Source: Asaia bogorensis
GTDB taxonomy: Bacteria > Pseudomonadota > Alphaproteobacteria > Acetobacterales > Acetobacteraceae
Reading direction: 5' to 3'
DNA: 6,011 nucleotides
Assembly (NCBI GenBank): GCA_945874515.1
Contig: CAMCHA010000179.1
Location: 1-6,011, forward strand
This document shows positions 1-6,011 of this stretch, one piece after another. The notes beneath the pieces were generated by a model, which ran no database searches, had not been told where the DNA came from, and saw only the letters and a program-made list of their open reading frames with translations. The translations under genes and the position numbers were made by a program. Position 1 is the first letter of the stretch. Every line of letters begins with the position of its first letter.

Positions 1-408
1 GATGCGCCCTTCATGCACGGCACGGGTGAATGCTTCCATGCGCGCGCGCACCGAAAGCATTTCGGGCATGATATCCTCAGTGCCTGCGCGGAAATTGTCG
101 CCCGGTTCAGCGCGCAGCGCCATATGCAGCGCCGCGCGGCCTTCGGTGGCATTCACCGCAGCACCCGCAAAAAGCCGTGCGCGGAAGCCCGCGACATCAG
201 AGGCCTCGGCAAGCGCGAGCAGTGCCTTCAGCACCGCATCCGAAATCGCGGTTTTGGAAAAATCGAGCAGCACATCGCCAGCCTGGCGTGAAAACCGCGC
301 GAAACGATCAGGATCAGCGGCGAAAAGCGGGCGAATAGTCGCCGAACCCGGCCTTGCGGCCAGAGCCATCAGCGCCGCCCAGGCGGCTTCGCGCGCATTT
401 TCTGCCAT
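1..408 (-). CDS. pgi: Glucose-6-phosphate isomerase, N-terminal part (runs off the left edge)
   Basis: This would interconvert glucose-6-phosphate and fructose-6-phosphate in the cytoplasm, linking glycolysis or gluconeogenesis to the pentose phosphate and Entner-Doudoroff routes. The minus strand reads open for 136 codons from the ATG at 408-406 to base 1 with no stop. The translation carries the Pgi N-terminal pattern in order: an LFAADPDRFARFS block near residue 30, LLLDFSKT-like wording (VLLDFSKTAIS) near residue 50, then FAGAAVNATEGRAALHMALR around residues 85-105, where the family has GxxINxTExRAVLHxALR. The C-terminal two thirds, with the catalytic Glu, His and Lys, lie outside the window. 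No in-frame ATG, GTG or TTG lies just upstream, so this ATG is the natural start, although its Shine-Dalgarno site is poor: GGAGG sits 17 bases away. The gene follows the transporter gene by 53 bases in the same direction and may share its transcript. Confidence 0.9.
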   Translation of the reverse strand, partial: MAENAREAAWAALMALAARPGSATIRPLFAADPDRFARFSRQAGDVLLDFSKTAISDAVLKALLALAEASDVAGFRARLFAGAAVNATEGRAALHMALRAEPGDNFRAGTEDIMPEMLSVRARMEAFTRAVHEGRI

Positions 409-450
409 GGGTATACTCTGCCATGCCTCCGCGGCGGGACTATGGCAGAA
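400..450 (-). repeat. Direct and inverted repeat around the pgi start codon
   Basis: On the minus strand ATGGCAGA occurs at 424-417 and again at 408-401, where it is the pgi start. The complement TCTGCCAT lies upstream at 449-442. The upstream arm can pair with the nearer copy (8 bp, 17-base loop) or with the start-codon copy (9 bp counting 450 with 400, 33-base loop), but not with both at once. The GGAGG at 430-426 falls in the loop of either hairpin. No run of T follows on either strand, so it does not look like an intrinsic terminator. A role in pgi translation is inference only; the repeats themselves are directly visible. Confidence 0.5.
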
Positions 451-461
451 GGGCGGGCGAT

Positions 462-1739
462 TTAGCCATGGCGAACCACGCGCAAGGGCGCCAGGATGGC
501 CGCACCAAGCGCGAGGAAGGCAATGACCGTGGCCAGACCCCAGGCCTGACTGCCGCTCAACGCCGTTACCATGGCCACCGCCGCGGGGCCGAGAAATCCG
601 GTGGCGCGCCCGGAAAGCGCGAAAAGACCGAAATGCGCCGTCACCTCATCGGGCGGTGCCATACGGGCCATCAGCGTGCGCGACGCCGCCTGGGCGGGGC
701 CCATGAAAAGCCCAAGCGCCATGGCCAGGATCCAGAACATTGTCTTGTCATTGCTGAGCAGCAGAAAACTGCCCAGCACAATCATGGCGCCGAGTGCGAT
801 CATCACCGTGGGCTTGGCGCCGAGCCGATCCTCGATCAAGCCAAAGCCGGCCGCGCCCAACCCTGCAGTGACATTCATGGCAATGCCAAAATACAGAATT
901 TCCTGAATGGTCATGCCATGCACGCCGGCGGCATAAATCGCGCCGAAGGCAAAAAGCGTATTCAGCCCATCCGTATAAAACAGCCGCGCAATCAGAAACC
1001 GCGCCATGGCCGGGCGGCGCGGCAGGCCACGCAGCAGATTGCCCATTTCACGCAAGCCGGCCGCGAGCGCATCGCGCAGCCTGGGCCGCACACCCTTCGG
1101 GTCAGGCAAAGCGATCAACACCGGCCAGCCAAACACTAATATCCAGACCGCAACCAAGACCGCCGAGGCGCGCACATGTTCCGCCGCGCCGCGATCAAGC
1201 CCAAAGGGCGAAGGATCGGGCTGGATGAACAGCACCAGCGCCAGCAACAGGCAGGCCAGCCCGCCCGCATAACCAAGCCCCCAAGCCAAGCCCGAAAGCC
1301 TGCCCATCCTTTCTTCAGGCACCAGGCCAGGCAGCATGGCGTTGTAGAATACCGTGCCCAGTTCAAAGGCGATGGTTGCGATGCCAATGCAGATCAGCGC
1401 GTACAGCGCATCGGCGGGGTCGGGCCGCGCGAACCAGATCAGCGCAGTAAAAATCGCGGTGACCAGCGTGCAGAGCGTCAGCATCGCGCGCCGGCGCCCC
1501 CCCTGATCGGCAATGGCGCCAAGCAGTGGTGAGAGCAGCGCAATGGCAAAGGCCGCCAGCGTTTGCATCCAGCCCCATTGCGACTGACCCGCCACGGGGT
1601 CATGCGCTATGCCCTGCGTGAAATAAGCGGCGATGACGAAGGTGGAAACCACCGTCGGAAAGCCGCTATTGGCCCAATCATAAAGGGCCCAAGCGATGGC
1701 CTTGCCCTTACTATACGTCTTGGGCAAGGCCTGAGACAT
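462..1739 (-). CDS. MFS transporter of the UMF1 / Atg22-like family
   Basis: This is a 425-residue inner-membrane protein of the major facilitator superfamily with about twelve hydrophobic segments. Family hallmarks are AWALYDWANSGF at residues 16-27, YNAMLPGL plus GRLSGLAWGLGYAGG at 132-160, and FYTDGLNTLFAFG at 254-266. The MFS loop motif GAIADQGGRRR is at 74-84, with a degenerate counterpart GLIEDRLGAK at 300-309 in the second half. Substrates of bacterial UMF1 proteins are largely unknown; yeast Atg22 releases leucine and other amino acids from the vacuole. The ATG at 1739-1737 is preferred because GGAG lies 7 bases upstream and the family motif begins close behind it. An in-frame ATG at 1808 would add 23 unlikely residues inside ilvH. 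The start lies 4 bases after the ilvH stop, which suggests translational coupling and a role tied to branched-chain amino acids. That role is inference; the family call is firm. Confidence 0.88.
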   Translation of the reverse strand: MSQALPKTYSKGKAIAWALYDWANSGFPTVVSTFVIAAYFTQGIAHDPVAGQSQWGWMQTLAAFAIALLSPLLGAIADQGGRRRAMLTLCTLVTAIFTALIWFARPDPADALYALICIGIATIAFELGTVFYNAMLPGLVPEERMGRLSGLAWGLGYAGGLACLLLALVLFIQPDPSPFGLDRGAAEHVRASAVLVAVWILVFGWPVLIALPDPKGVRPRLRDALAAGLREMGNLLRGLPRRPAMARFLIARLFYTDGLNTLFAFGAIYAAGVHGMTIQEILYFGIAMNVTAGLGAAGFGLIEDRLGAKPTVMIALGAMIVLGSFLLLSNDKTMFWILAMALGLFMGPAQAASRTLMARMAPPDEVTAHFGLFALSGRATGFLGPAAVAMVTALSGSQAWGLATVIAFLALGAAILAPLRVVRHG

Positions 1740-1743
1740 TCGC

Positions 1744-2265
1744 CTACTCCAATATTCCCCTGGGCCCACGCGCAATGGCAACCGCGCCGGTGCGGGAGAC
1801 TTCCACAAGCCCGATTGGGCGCATCAAGGCTAGGAAGGCATCAATCTTATCGCAATTACCGGTCATCTCCAGCACGAAGCTTTCCGTGGTGGCATCCACC
1901 ACACGCGCACGGAAGGCATCGGCCAGGCGCAGCACTTCCATGCGGCTCTCACCGCGCCCTGCCACTTTGATCAGTGCCAATTCGCGCGTCAGATGCGGGC
2001 CTTCAATCGTCAGGTCAGATACCTTATGCACAGGCACCAGCCGATCCAACTGCGCCTTGATCTGTTCAATCACCATATCCGTGCCGCTGGTGACTACGGT
2101 GATGCGTGAAATTCGCCCGGTTTCATCCACCGGTGCCACGGTCAGGCTATCAATATTGTAGCCGCGGCCAGAAAATAGGCCAATCACGCGCGCGAGCACG
2201 CCCGCTTCGTTTTCGACCAACACGGCAATAGTTGCGGCGCGTTGGCCGATTTTCAGATCAGACAT
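1744..2265 (-). CDS. ilvH: Acetolactate synthase small (regulatory) subunit
   Basis: This 173-residue protein is the regulatory partner of the catalytic subunit encoded just upstream. It activates the enzyme and confers end-product (valine) inhibition in known homologues. An N-terminal ACT domain covers about residues 10-85, starting ATIAVLVENEAGVLARVIGLF and continuing SGRGYNIDSLTVAP. The second small-subunit domain covers about 90-165, with HLTRELALIKV and a conserved tail VEVSRTGAVAIARG. Residues matching E. coli IlvH Asn11, Gly14 and Asn29, which govern valine sensitivity, are present as Asn19, Gly22 and Asn37, so feedback inhibition is expected. Length is normal for the family. The ATG lies 11 bases after the ilvI stop, with GAGGAAG overlapping that TGA as its ribosome binding site, so the two subunits are probably translated in a coupled way. 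The symbol ilvN is used in some genomes for the same gene. Confidence 0.96.
   Translation of the reverse strand: MSDLKIGQRAATIAVLVENEAGVLARVIGLFSGRGYNIDSLTVAPVDETGRISRITVVTSGTDMVIEQIKAQLDRLVPVHKVSDLTIEGPHLTRELALIKVAGRGESRMEVLRLADAFRARVVDATTESFVLEMTGNCDKIDAFLALMRPIGLVEVSRTGAVAIARGPRGILE
1747..1750 (-). promoter_or_regulatory. Ribosome binding site of the UMF1 transporter gene, inside ilvH
   Basis: GGAG on the minus strand spans the last sense codons of ilvH and is 7 bases before the ATG at 1739. It decides the short start over the upstream ATG at 1808. Because it is covered by ribosomes finishing ilvH, it favours coupled translation. Confidence 0.6.
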
Positions 2266-2276
2266 TGCTCGCTTCC

Positions 2277-4076
2277 TCAGACCAGGACCATGCCTTCATC
2301 GGTAACGCCAGCGACGCCACCTTCCTGGCCCGGGCCAAGGATCATTTCATTATGCGCGGCACCTGATGGGATCATGGGGAAGCAGTTTTCATCCTTCGCC
2401 ACACAAATATCCGCGATCACGGGCTTGTCTATCGCGATCATCTCACGGATCACGCGATCAAGATCATCAATGCCTTCTGCGCGCATGCCAACCCCGTGGA
2501 AGCTTTCGGCAAGCTTCACAAAATCCGGCAGGGCGGCGGAATAGCTTTCAGAATAGCGCCCGCCATGCAGCAATTCCTGCCATTGGCGCACCATGCCCAT
2601 ATATTCATTGTTCAGGATGAACACCTTAACCGGCAGGCGATATTGCGCGAGCGTGGCCATCTCCTGAATATTCATCAGGATCGAAGCCTCACCAGCGATA
2701 TCAATCACCAGCGCATCCGGATGCGCGATCTGCACACCCATCGCCGCCGGCAGCCCATAGCCCATGGTGCCCAGCCCGCCCGAGGTCATCCAGCGATTGG
2801 GCTTGTCAAAGCCGAAATACTGCGCGGCCCACATCTGGTGCTGACCAACTTCGGTGGTGATGAAGGTCTCGCGCCCCAATTCGCGGGTGATTTCATACAG
2901 CCGCTTCACCGCATGCTGCGGCTTGATGATTTTGCTTTCCTGGCGATACTGCAAGCAATCCGTACTGCGCCACCCATCAATCTTGCGCCACCAGGCGGCA
3001 ATGGCGCCTTTGTCCTGCGGCGCTTCATCCGCCTTCCAGGCTTCAATCATGGCGGCGAGCACGGCGCCCGCATCGCCCACAATCGGCACATCCACCGCGA
3101 CATTCTTGTTGATGGAGGATGGATCAATATCCGCATGGATCTTCTTCGATGTCGGTGAGAAGGCATTGAGCCGCCCCGTCACGCGGTCATCGAAACGCGC
3201 GCCGATATTGAACATGACATCGCAGCCATGCATCGCAAGATTAGCTTCATAAGTGCCGTGCATGCCAAGCATGCCAAGGAATTGCGGGTCTTCCGCCGGA
3301 TAGGTGCCAAGCCCCATCAGCGTATTGGTGCAGGGCATGCCAGTCATGCGCACGAATTCGCGCAGCAAGCGCGATGCTTCCGGCCCGGCATTGATGACGC
3401 CACCGCCGGCATAGACAATCGGGCGATGCGCGCGCTTCAGCAACCGCACCGCATCGCGGATGGCCTTGGCATCAGGTTCCGTGCGCGGGCGATAGGAACG
3501 ATGGCTTTGCGTGGTCGCTTCCCGATAGGGCGCTTTGTTGATCAGGATATCCTTCGGCAGATCAATCACCACCGGGCCGGGGCGGCCGGATTTCGCGACA
3601 TAGAACGCTTCGTGCATCACACGCGCCAGGTCTTCGGATTTCTTGACCAGATAATTATGCTTGGTCGCGGGGCGGGTGATGCCGGTGGTATCGGCTTCCT
3701 GGAAGGCATCATTGCCGATCAAATGCGTCGGCACCTGGCCGGTGAGGCAAATGACCGGCACGGAATCCATCAGCGCATCCAAAAGCCCCGTCACCGCATT
3801 GGTGGCGCCAGGGCCGGAGGTGACCAGCACCACGCCAACCTTCCCGGTGGAACGCGCATAGCCTTCTGCCGCATGAACCGCTGCCTGTTCATGGCGCACC
3901 AGGATGTGGCGAATGGCGTTCTGCTGGAAAATCGCGTCATAGATCGGCAGCACCGCGCCGCCGGGGTAGCCGAAAATCACCTCAACGCCGTTATCCTTCA
4001 GCGCGCGCAATACGACCTCAGCACCCGACATGGTCAGGGCATCAGAGGCGGGCGGGGCTTGGGTCGCGGCGGACAT
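2277..4076 (-). CDS. ilvI: Acetolactate synthase large (catalytic) subunit
   Basis: This thiamine-diphosphate- and FAD-dependent enzyme condenses two pyruvates to acetolactate, or pyruvate with 2-oxobutyrate to acetohydroxybutyrate. This is the first shared step to valine, leucine and isoleucine. The 599 residues show the expected order: pyrimidine-binding domain about 16-180 with GYPGGA at 36-41, the activating Glu63 in RHEQAA and SGPGATN at 87-93; a central FAD-type domain about 205-340; and a pyrophosphate-binding domain about 395-560. The C-terminal TPP motif reads GEAS at 462-465 with the paired Asn489-Asn490, so Glu replaces the usual Asp. Residues matching known herbicide-resistance sites, Pro116 and Trp499, are wild type. 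AAGGAAG ends 6 bases before the ATG, which supports this start over an internal ATG at residue 16. It follows miaA by 84 bases and leads ilvH. Annotators may use ilvB for the same gene. Confidence 0.96.
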   Translation of the reverse strand: MSAATQAPPASDALTMSGAEVVLRALKDNGVEVIFGYPGGAVLPIYDAIFQQNAIRHILVRHEQAAVHAAEGYARSTGKVGVVLVTSGPGATNAVTGLLDALMDSVPVICLTGQVPTHLIGNDAFQEADTTGITRPATKHNYLVKKSEDLARVMHEAFYVAKSGRPGPVVIDLPKDILINKAPYREATTQSHRSYRPRTEPDAKAIRDAVRLLKRAHRPIVYAGGGVINAGPEASRLLREFVRMTGMPCTNTLMGLGTYPAEDPQFLGMLGMHGTYEANLAMHGCDVMFNIGARFDDRVTGRLNAFSPTSKKIHADIDPSSINKNVAVDVPIVGDAGAVLAAMIEAWKADEAPQDKGAIAAWWRKIDGWRSTDCLQYRQESKIIKPQHAVKRLYEITRELGRETFITTEVGQHQMWAAQYFGFDKPNRWMTSGGLGTMGYGLPAAMGVQIAHPDALVIDIAGEASILMNIQEMATLAQYRLPVKVFILNNEYMGMVRQWQELLHGGRYSESYSAALPDFVKLAESFHGVGMRAEGIDDLDRVIREMIAIDKPVIADICVAKDENCFPMIPSGAAHNEMILGPGQEGGVAGVTDEGMVLV

Positions 4077-4082
4077 GGGTGA

Positions 4083-4089
4083 CTTCCTT
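4083..4089 (-). promoter_or_regulatory. Ribosome binding site of ilvI
   Basis: AAGGAAG on the minus strand ends 6 bases before the ATG at 4076-4074. It is the best Shine-Dalgarno match in the leader and fixes the 599-residue start. Confidence 0.6.
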
Positions 4090-4093
4090 CATG

Positions 4094-4122
4094 AAAAGCA
4101 ACCTGCCCCGAAGGTTCAGGGC
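4094..4122 (-). promoter_or_regulatory. Weak hairpin in the ilvI leader, possible attenuator
   Basis: On the minus strand AACCT (4116-4112) and AGGTT (4104-4100) can form a 5-bp stem with a 7-base loop. Two bases later comes TTTT (4097-4094). A competing pairing, GCCC (4122-4119) with GGGC (4108-4105), overlaps it, so the two are mutually exclusive. No leader peptide with a run of Val, Leu or Ile codons and a clear start is visible upstream. The stem and T run are both short, so regulation by attenuation is only a possibility. Confidence 0.2.
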
Positions 4123-4135
4123 CGGCGAGGAGGGG

Positions 4136-4164
4136 CTGTTAGACCCTCGGCCAGGGGGCGTCAA
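4136..4164 (-). promoter_or_regulatory. Candidate promoter of the ilvI-ilvH-transporter operon
   Basis: On the minus strand TTGACG (4164-4159), which overlaps the miaA stop codon, matches the -35 consensus at five of six positions. It is followed after exactly 17 bases by TAACAG (4141-4136), a poor -10 at three of six. A stretch rich in A and T lies immediately upstream inside the end of miaA and could act as an UP element. The predicted transcript start near 4129 leaves a leader of about 50 bases. This is a reading of consensus matches only; co-transcription from miaA is also possible. Confidence 0.35.
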
Positions 4165-5126
4165 CGGATAAAATCAAGAAATGCGAAAAAATTGGCCGAT
4201 TCACTTTCCGAAAATTGCGCCAAACATTCAAATCGCGCATTTATGAGATAGGATCGGTCCGGGGGCGCCAATTCATGGTGACGGAACCAGGTCGCTTGTC
4301 GCTTGGTATATTGCCCACTTGCCAGGATGGCGCGGGCGGAGGCTTCCTCAGGCGTCAGCCGTCCGGAAAGCATGGCCGCGATTTCCGGCACGCCAAGGGC
4401 GCGCATGGCGGGCAAGGCGGGGTCAAGGCCCTGGGCCAGCAGGGCGCGCACTTCGTCAACCGCGCCGGCCTGGATCATGGCCGCCCAACGCTGGGCGATG
4501 GCCGCGCGCAGTTCAGCCCGAGGCGGGTCCAGCAGAATGGCGGCGAAGCGCCAAGGCGCGGGGGCGGCGCTGGCTTCCGCTTGCCAGGCCGCGATGCCTC
4601 GGCCAGTGCCGCGCCAGACTTCATAGGCGCGGGCGATGCGCTGGCTATCACTGGGGCGGAGCCGCGCGGCGGAGGCAGGGTCCTCAGCCGCCAGACGCGC
4701 ATGCAGGGCGGCTGGGCCTTCCTCGGCCAATAGGCGCCGCGCTTCTTCACGGGCTGGCGCGGGGATGGGCGGGATCGCGGCCAGGCCCTGGGTGAGCGCC
4801 GCGCAATACATGCCGGTGCCGCCGCAGATGATGGGCAGCCGACCCGCCGCATGGGTTTCTTCCATTGTCTTGAGCGCCGCATCGCGCCACCAGGCCACCG
4901 ATGCGGCCTCGGCCGCTTCGCGCACGCCGTAAAGCACATGTGGCGCGCGGGCTTCGTCTTCTGGGCTTGGGCGAGCGGTGATGATGTGAAGCTCTCGGTA
5001 AAGCTGCATGCTATCGGCATTGATGATGGTGCCACCCAGGCGTTCGGCGATGGCAAGTGCTAACGCGGATTTGCCTGACGCCGTTGGCCCGACGACAAAC
5101 AAAGCGGGAGGTTGATCAGGGCTCAT
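4161..5126 (-). CDS. miaA: tRNA dimethylallyltransferase
   Basis: The enzyme transfers a dimethylallyl group to N6 of adenosine 37, next to the anticodon of tRNAs that read codons starting with U. This is the first step to ms2i6A, which improves codon pairing. The 321 residues match the family length. The P-loop GPTASGKS is at 13-20, the catalytic Asp38 is in NADSMQLY, GGTGMY is at 102-107, and QYTKRQATWFR is at 272-282. Following that is a 39-residue tail containing AQFSESESANF. The P-loop position supports the ATG at 5126, though no Shine-Dalgarno site precedes it. The last 30 or so codons are strikingly AT-rich: 32 of 86 bases are G or C in 4165-4250. The gene diverges from serB across 20 bases and precedes the ilv genes by 84. 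Confidence 0.96.
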   Translation of the reverse strand: MSPDQPPALFVVGPTASGKSALALAIAERLGGTIINADSMQLYRELHIITARPSPEDEARAPHVLYGVREAAEAASVAWWRDAALKTMEETHAAGRLPIICGGTGMYCAALTQGLAAIPPIPAPAREEARRLLAEEGPAALHARLAAEDPASAARLRPSDSQRIARAYEVWRGTGRGIAAWQAEASAAPAPWRFAAILLDPPRAELRAAIAQRWAAMIQAGAVDEVRALLAQGLDPALPAMRALGVPEIAAMLSGRLTPEEASARAILASGQYTKRQATWFRHHELAPPDRSYLINARFECLAQFSESESANFFAFLDFIR

Positions 5127-5146
5127 GACAGAGGCATAGCCCGCTG
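5112..5146. promoter_or_regulatory. Divergent miaA/serB start region with a symmetric -10-like core
   Basis: Only 20 bases separate the two start codons, so promoters must lie inside the opposite gene or overlap each other. At the centre is GGCATAGCC (5133-5141), whose ends are inverted repeats. Read plus, CATAGC (5135-5140) is a weak -10 preceded 17 bases earlier by TTGATC (5112-5117, four of six to -35). Read minus, TATGCC (5138-5133) is an equally weak -10 with no good -35. Each hexamer ends 6 bases before its own ATG, which would give leaderless or nearly leaderless messages. The -10 matches are three of six, so this is speculative. Confidence 0.25.
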
Positions 5147-6011
5147 ATGGACAAGATTCTGACCCTGATCGCCCCGCGCGGCGCGCTTTCCCCGGATAAT
5201 TTGGCCAAGGCTGCTGCGGCGCTGCGCGCGGCGGGTGCGGAGGCTGGCGCGGTGCAACCCCTCGCCGAAGCTGAGGCTGCCGATCTGCCCTTCGCTGGCC
5301 TGCCCTTGGAAGTGGCCGATCGCGCGGTGCGAGAGGCTTTGGCCGGCAGCCCCGTGGATGCCATTGCGCAGGATGTGGCGGGGCGGCGCAAGCGCTTGCT
5401 GATTGCCGATATGGACAGCACCATGGTCACCAGTGAGACCTTGGATGAATTGGCCGGGGAGGCAGGGCTCAAGGAAGAAATCTCGGCCATCACGCGCCGC
5501 GCCATGAATGGCGAATTGGATTTCGAAGGGGCGCTGCGGGAGCGTGTGGGCATGCTGAAGGGTCTGGCGCTGGAGGCGCTTGAACGCACCTGGGCCACCA
5601 CCGCGCTGATGCCAGGTGCTGAGGAATTGGTCGCGACCATGCGTGCTCATGGCGCGCGCTGCGCCCTGGTATCCGGTGGCTTCACCTTTTTCACGGGCCG
5701 TGTCGCGGAACGGCTCGGCTTTCATGAACATTACTCCAATACCCTACTGCATGAAGGTGGCCGGCTGACTGGCCTGGTGGGTGAGCCCATTCTGGGCCGC
5801 AATGCCAAACTGGTTACGCTGAAGCGGCTGGCGGCGGAAGAAGGGCTGGATTTGGCCGAAACACTCGCCGTGGGTGATGGCGCGAATGATCTGGATATGC
5901 TGGGCGCGGCAGGGCTTGGCGTTGCCTTCAAGGCTAAGCCCGTAGTGGCGGCAGCAGCGCGGGCGCGCGTGGATCATGCGGATTTGCGCGCGCTGCTGTT
6001 TGCGCAGGGGT
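5147..6011 (+). CDS. serB: Phosphoserine phosphatase (runs off the right edge)
   Basis: This hydrolyses 3-phosphoserine to serine, the last step of the phosphorylated serine pathway, in the cytoplasm. The frame is open for 288 codons to the window edge with no stop, and by comparison with the family only about ten residues should be missing. It is a HAD-superfamily enzyme. Motif I ADMDST has nucleophile Asp88 and Asp90, Glu97 sits where the substrate-recognition Glu lies, motif II is SGGFTFF with Ser176, motif III is Lys221 in GRNAKL, and motif IV is GDGANDLDML at 243-252. Residues 1-80 form a divergent, alanine-rich N-terminal domain in the place of the ACT-like domain of longer SerB proteins. 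The start is the ATG at 5147. GAGG at 5131-5134 is 12 bases upstream, rather far for a Shine-Dalgarno site, and an earlier ATG at 5125 meets a stop after four codons. Confidence 0.95.
   Translation, partial: MDKILTLIAPRGALSPDNLAKAAAALRAAGAEAGAVQPLAEAEAADLPFAGLPLEVADRAVREALAGSPVDAIAQDVAGRRKRLLIADMDSTMVTSETLDELAGEAGLKEEISAITRRAMNGELDFEGALRERVGMLKGLALEALERTWATTALMPGAEELVATMRAHGARCALVSGGFTFFTGRVAERLGFHEHYSNTLLHEGGRLTGLVGEPILGRNAKLVTLKRLAAEEGLDLAETLAVGDGANDLDMLGAAGLGVAFKAKPVVAAAARARVDHADLRALLFAQG

Noticed and set aside
314..424. 36-codon frame starting at the ATG at 424, overlapping pgi out of frame
   Set aside because: GGAGG is only 1 base from this ATG, too close for normal initiation, and the peptide has no recognisable feature. 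It is kept only as part of the pgi leader observation.
418..448. Intrinsic terminator between the transporter gene and pgi
   Set aside because: The inverted repeat is real but no T run follows it on either strand.
354..1139. 261-codon plus-strand open frame opposite the transporter and the pgi start
   Set aside because: The translation is low-complexity, rich in Arg, His and Gln, and the opposite strand encodes two well-supported proteins.
1740..1808. Longer start for the transporter at 1808, adding 23 residues
   Set aside because: It would overlap ilvH by over 60 bases and the added residues do not resemble the family. The ATG at 1739 has GGAG at proper spacing.
3228..4082. 284-codon plus-strand open frame opposite ilvI
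   Set aside because: It lies wholly antisense to a clearly recognised gene, its His/Gly/Arg-rich translation resembles no family, and long antisense frames are expected in GC-rich DNA.
4077..4129. Leader peptide for classical ilv attenuation
   Set aside because: No ATG or GTG start with a Shine-Dalgarno site precedes a run of Val, Leu or Ile codons. The only short frame (ATG at 4092) overlaps the ilvI start and lacks such a run.
5116..5731. Two long minus-strand frames opposite serB (202 and 174 codons)
   Set aside because: They are shadows of serB, whose HAD motifs on the plus strand are unmistakable; neither shows a recognisable domain.
1..6011. Mobile element, CRISPR array, tRNA, toxin-antitoxin or defence system
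   Set aside because: All but about 170 bases are accounted for by six housekeeping-type genes. No transposase, regularly spaced repeat, cloverleaf-like sequence or defence-type gene was seen.

Overview
The window is a compact stretch of ordinary bacterial chromosome. Five genes lie head to tail on the minus strand, and one diverging gene lies on the plus strand. The base composition is GC-rich, roughly 60% by eye. The order of miaA, ilvI and ilvH with serB diverging, together with the protein wording, suggests an alphaproteobacterium, most likely of the Acetobacteraceae or a neighbouring Rhodospirillales family. That placement is by recognition, not by search.

Layout, in minus-strand transcription order. 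miaA (tRNA dimethylallyltransferase, 4161-5126) diverges from serB with only 20 bases between the start codons. An 84-base gap follows with a plausible promoter and a weak hairpin. Next come ilvI (acetolactate synthase catalytic subunit, 2277-4076) and ilvH (regulatory subunit, 1744-2265), 11 bases apart. An MFS transporter of the UMF1/Atg22 type (462-1739) starts 4 bases after the ilvH stop. The N-terminal 136 codons of pgi (glucose-6-phosphate isomerase, 1-408) follow after 53 bases and run off the left edge. On the plus strand, serB (phosphoserine phosphatase, 5147 onward) runs off the right edge and lacks only its last few codons.

IlvI and IlvH form the enzyme that commits pyruvate and 2-oxobutyrate to valine, leucine and isoleucine. 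The transporter is close enough to ilvH to be translationally coupled, and eukaryotic Atg22 is a vacuolar amino-acid effluxer, so branched-chain amino-acid traffic is a reasonable hypothesis for it. SerB completes serine synthesis, MiaA modifies A37 of tRNAs reading U-initial codons, and Pgi belongs to central sugar metabolism.

No mobile element, CRISPR array, RNA gene or clearly new system is visible. No gap exceeds 84 bases. The points worth a second look are the ilvIH-transporter linkage, a three-copy repeat around the pgi start codon, the 20-base divergent miaA/serB junction with a symmetric -10-like core, the AT-rich end of miaA next to the ilv promoter, and a Glu in the TPP-binding motif of IlvI.
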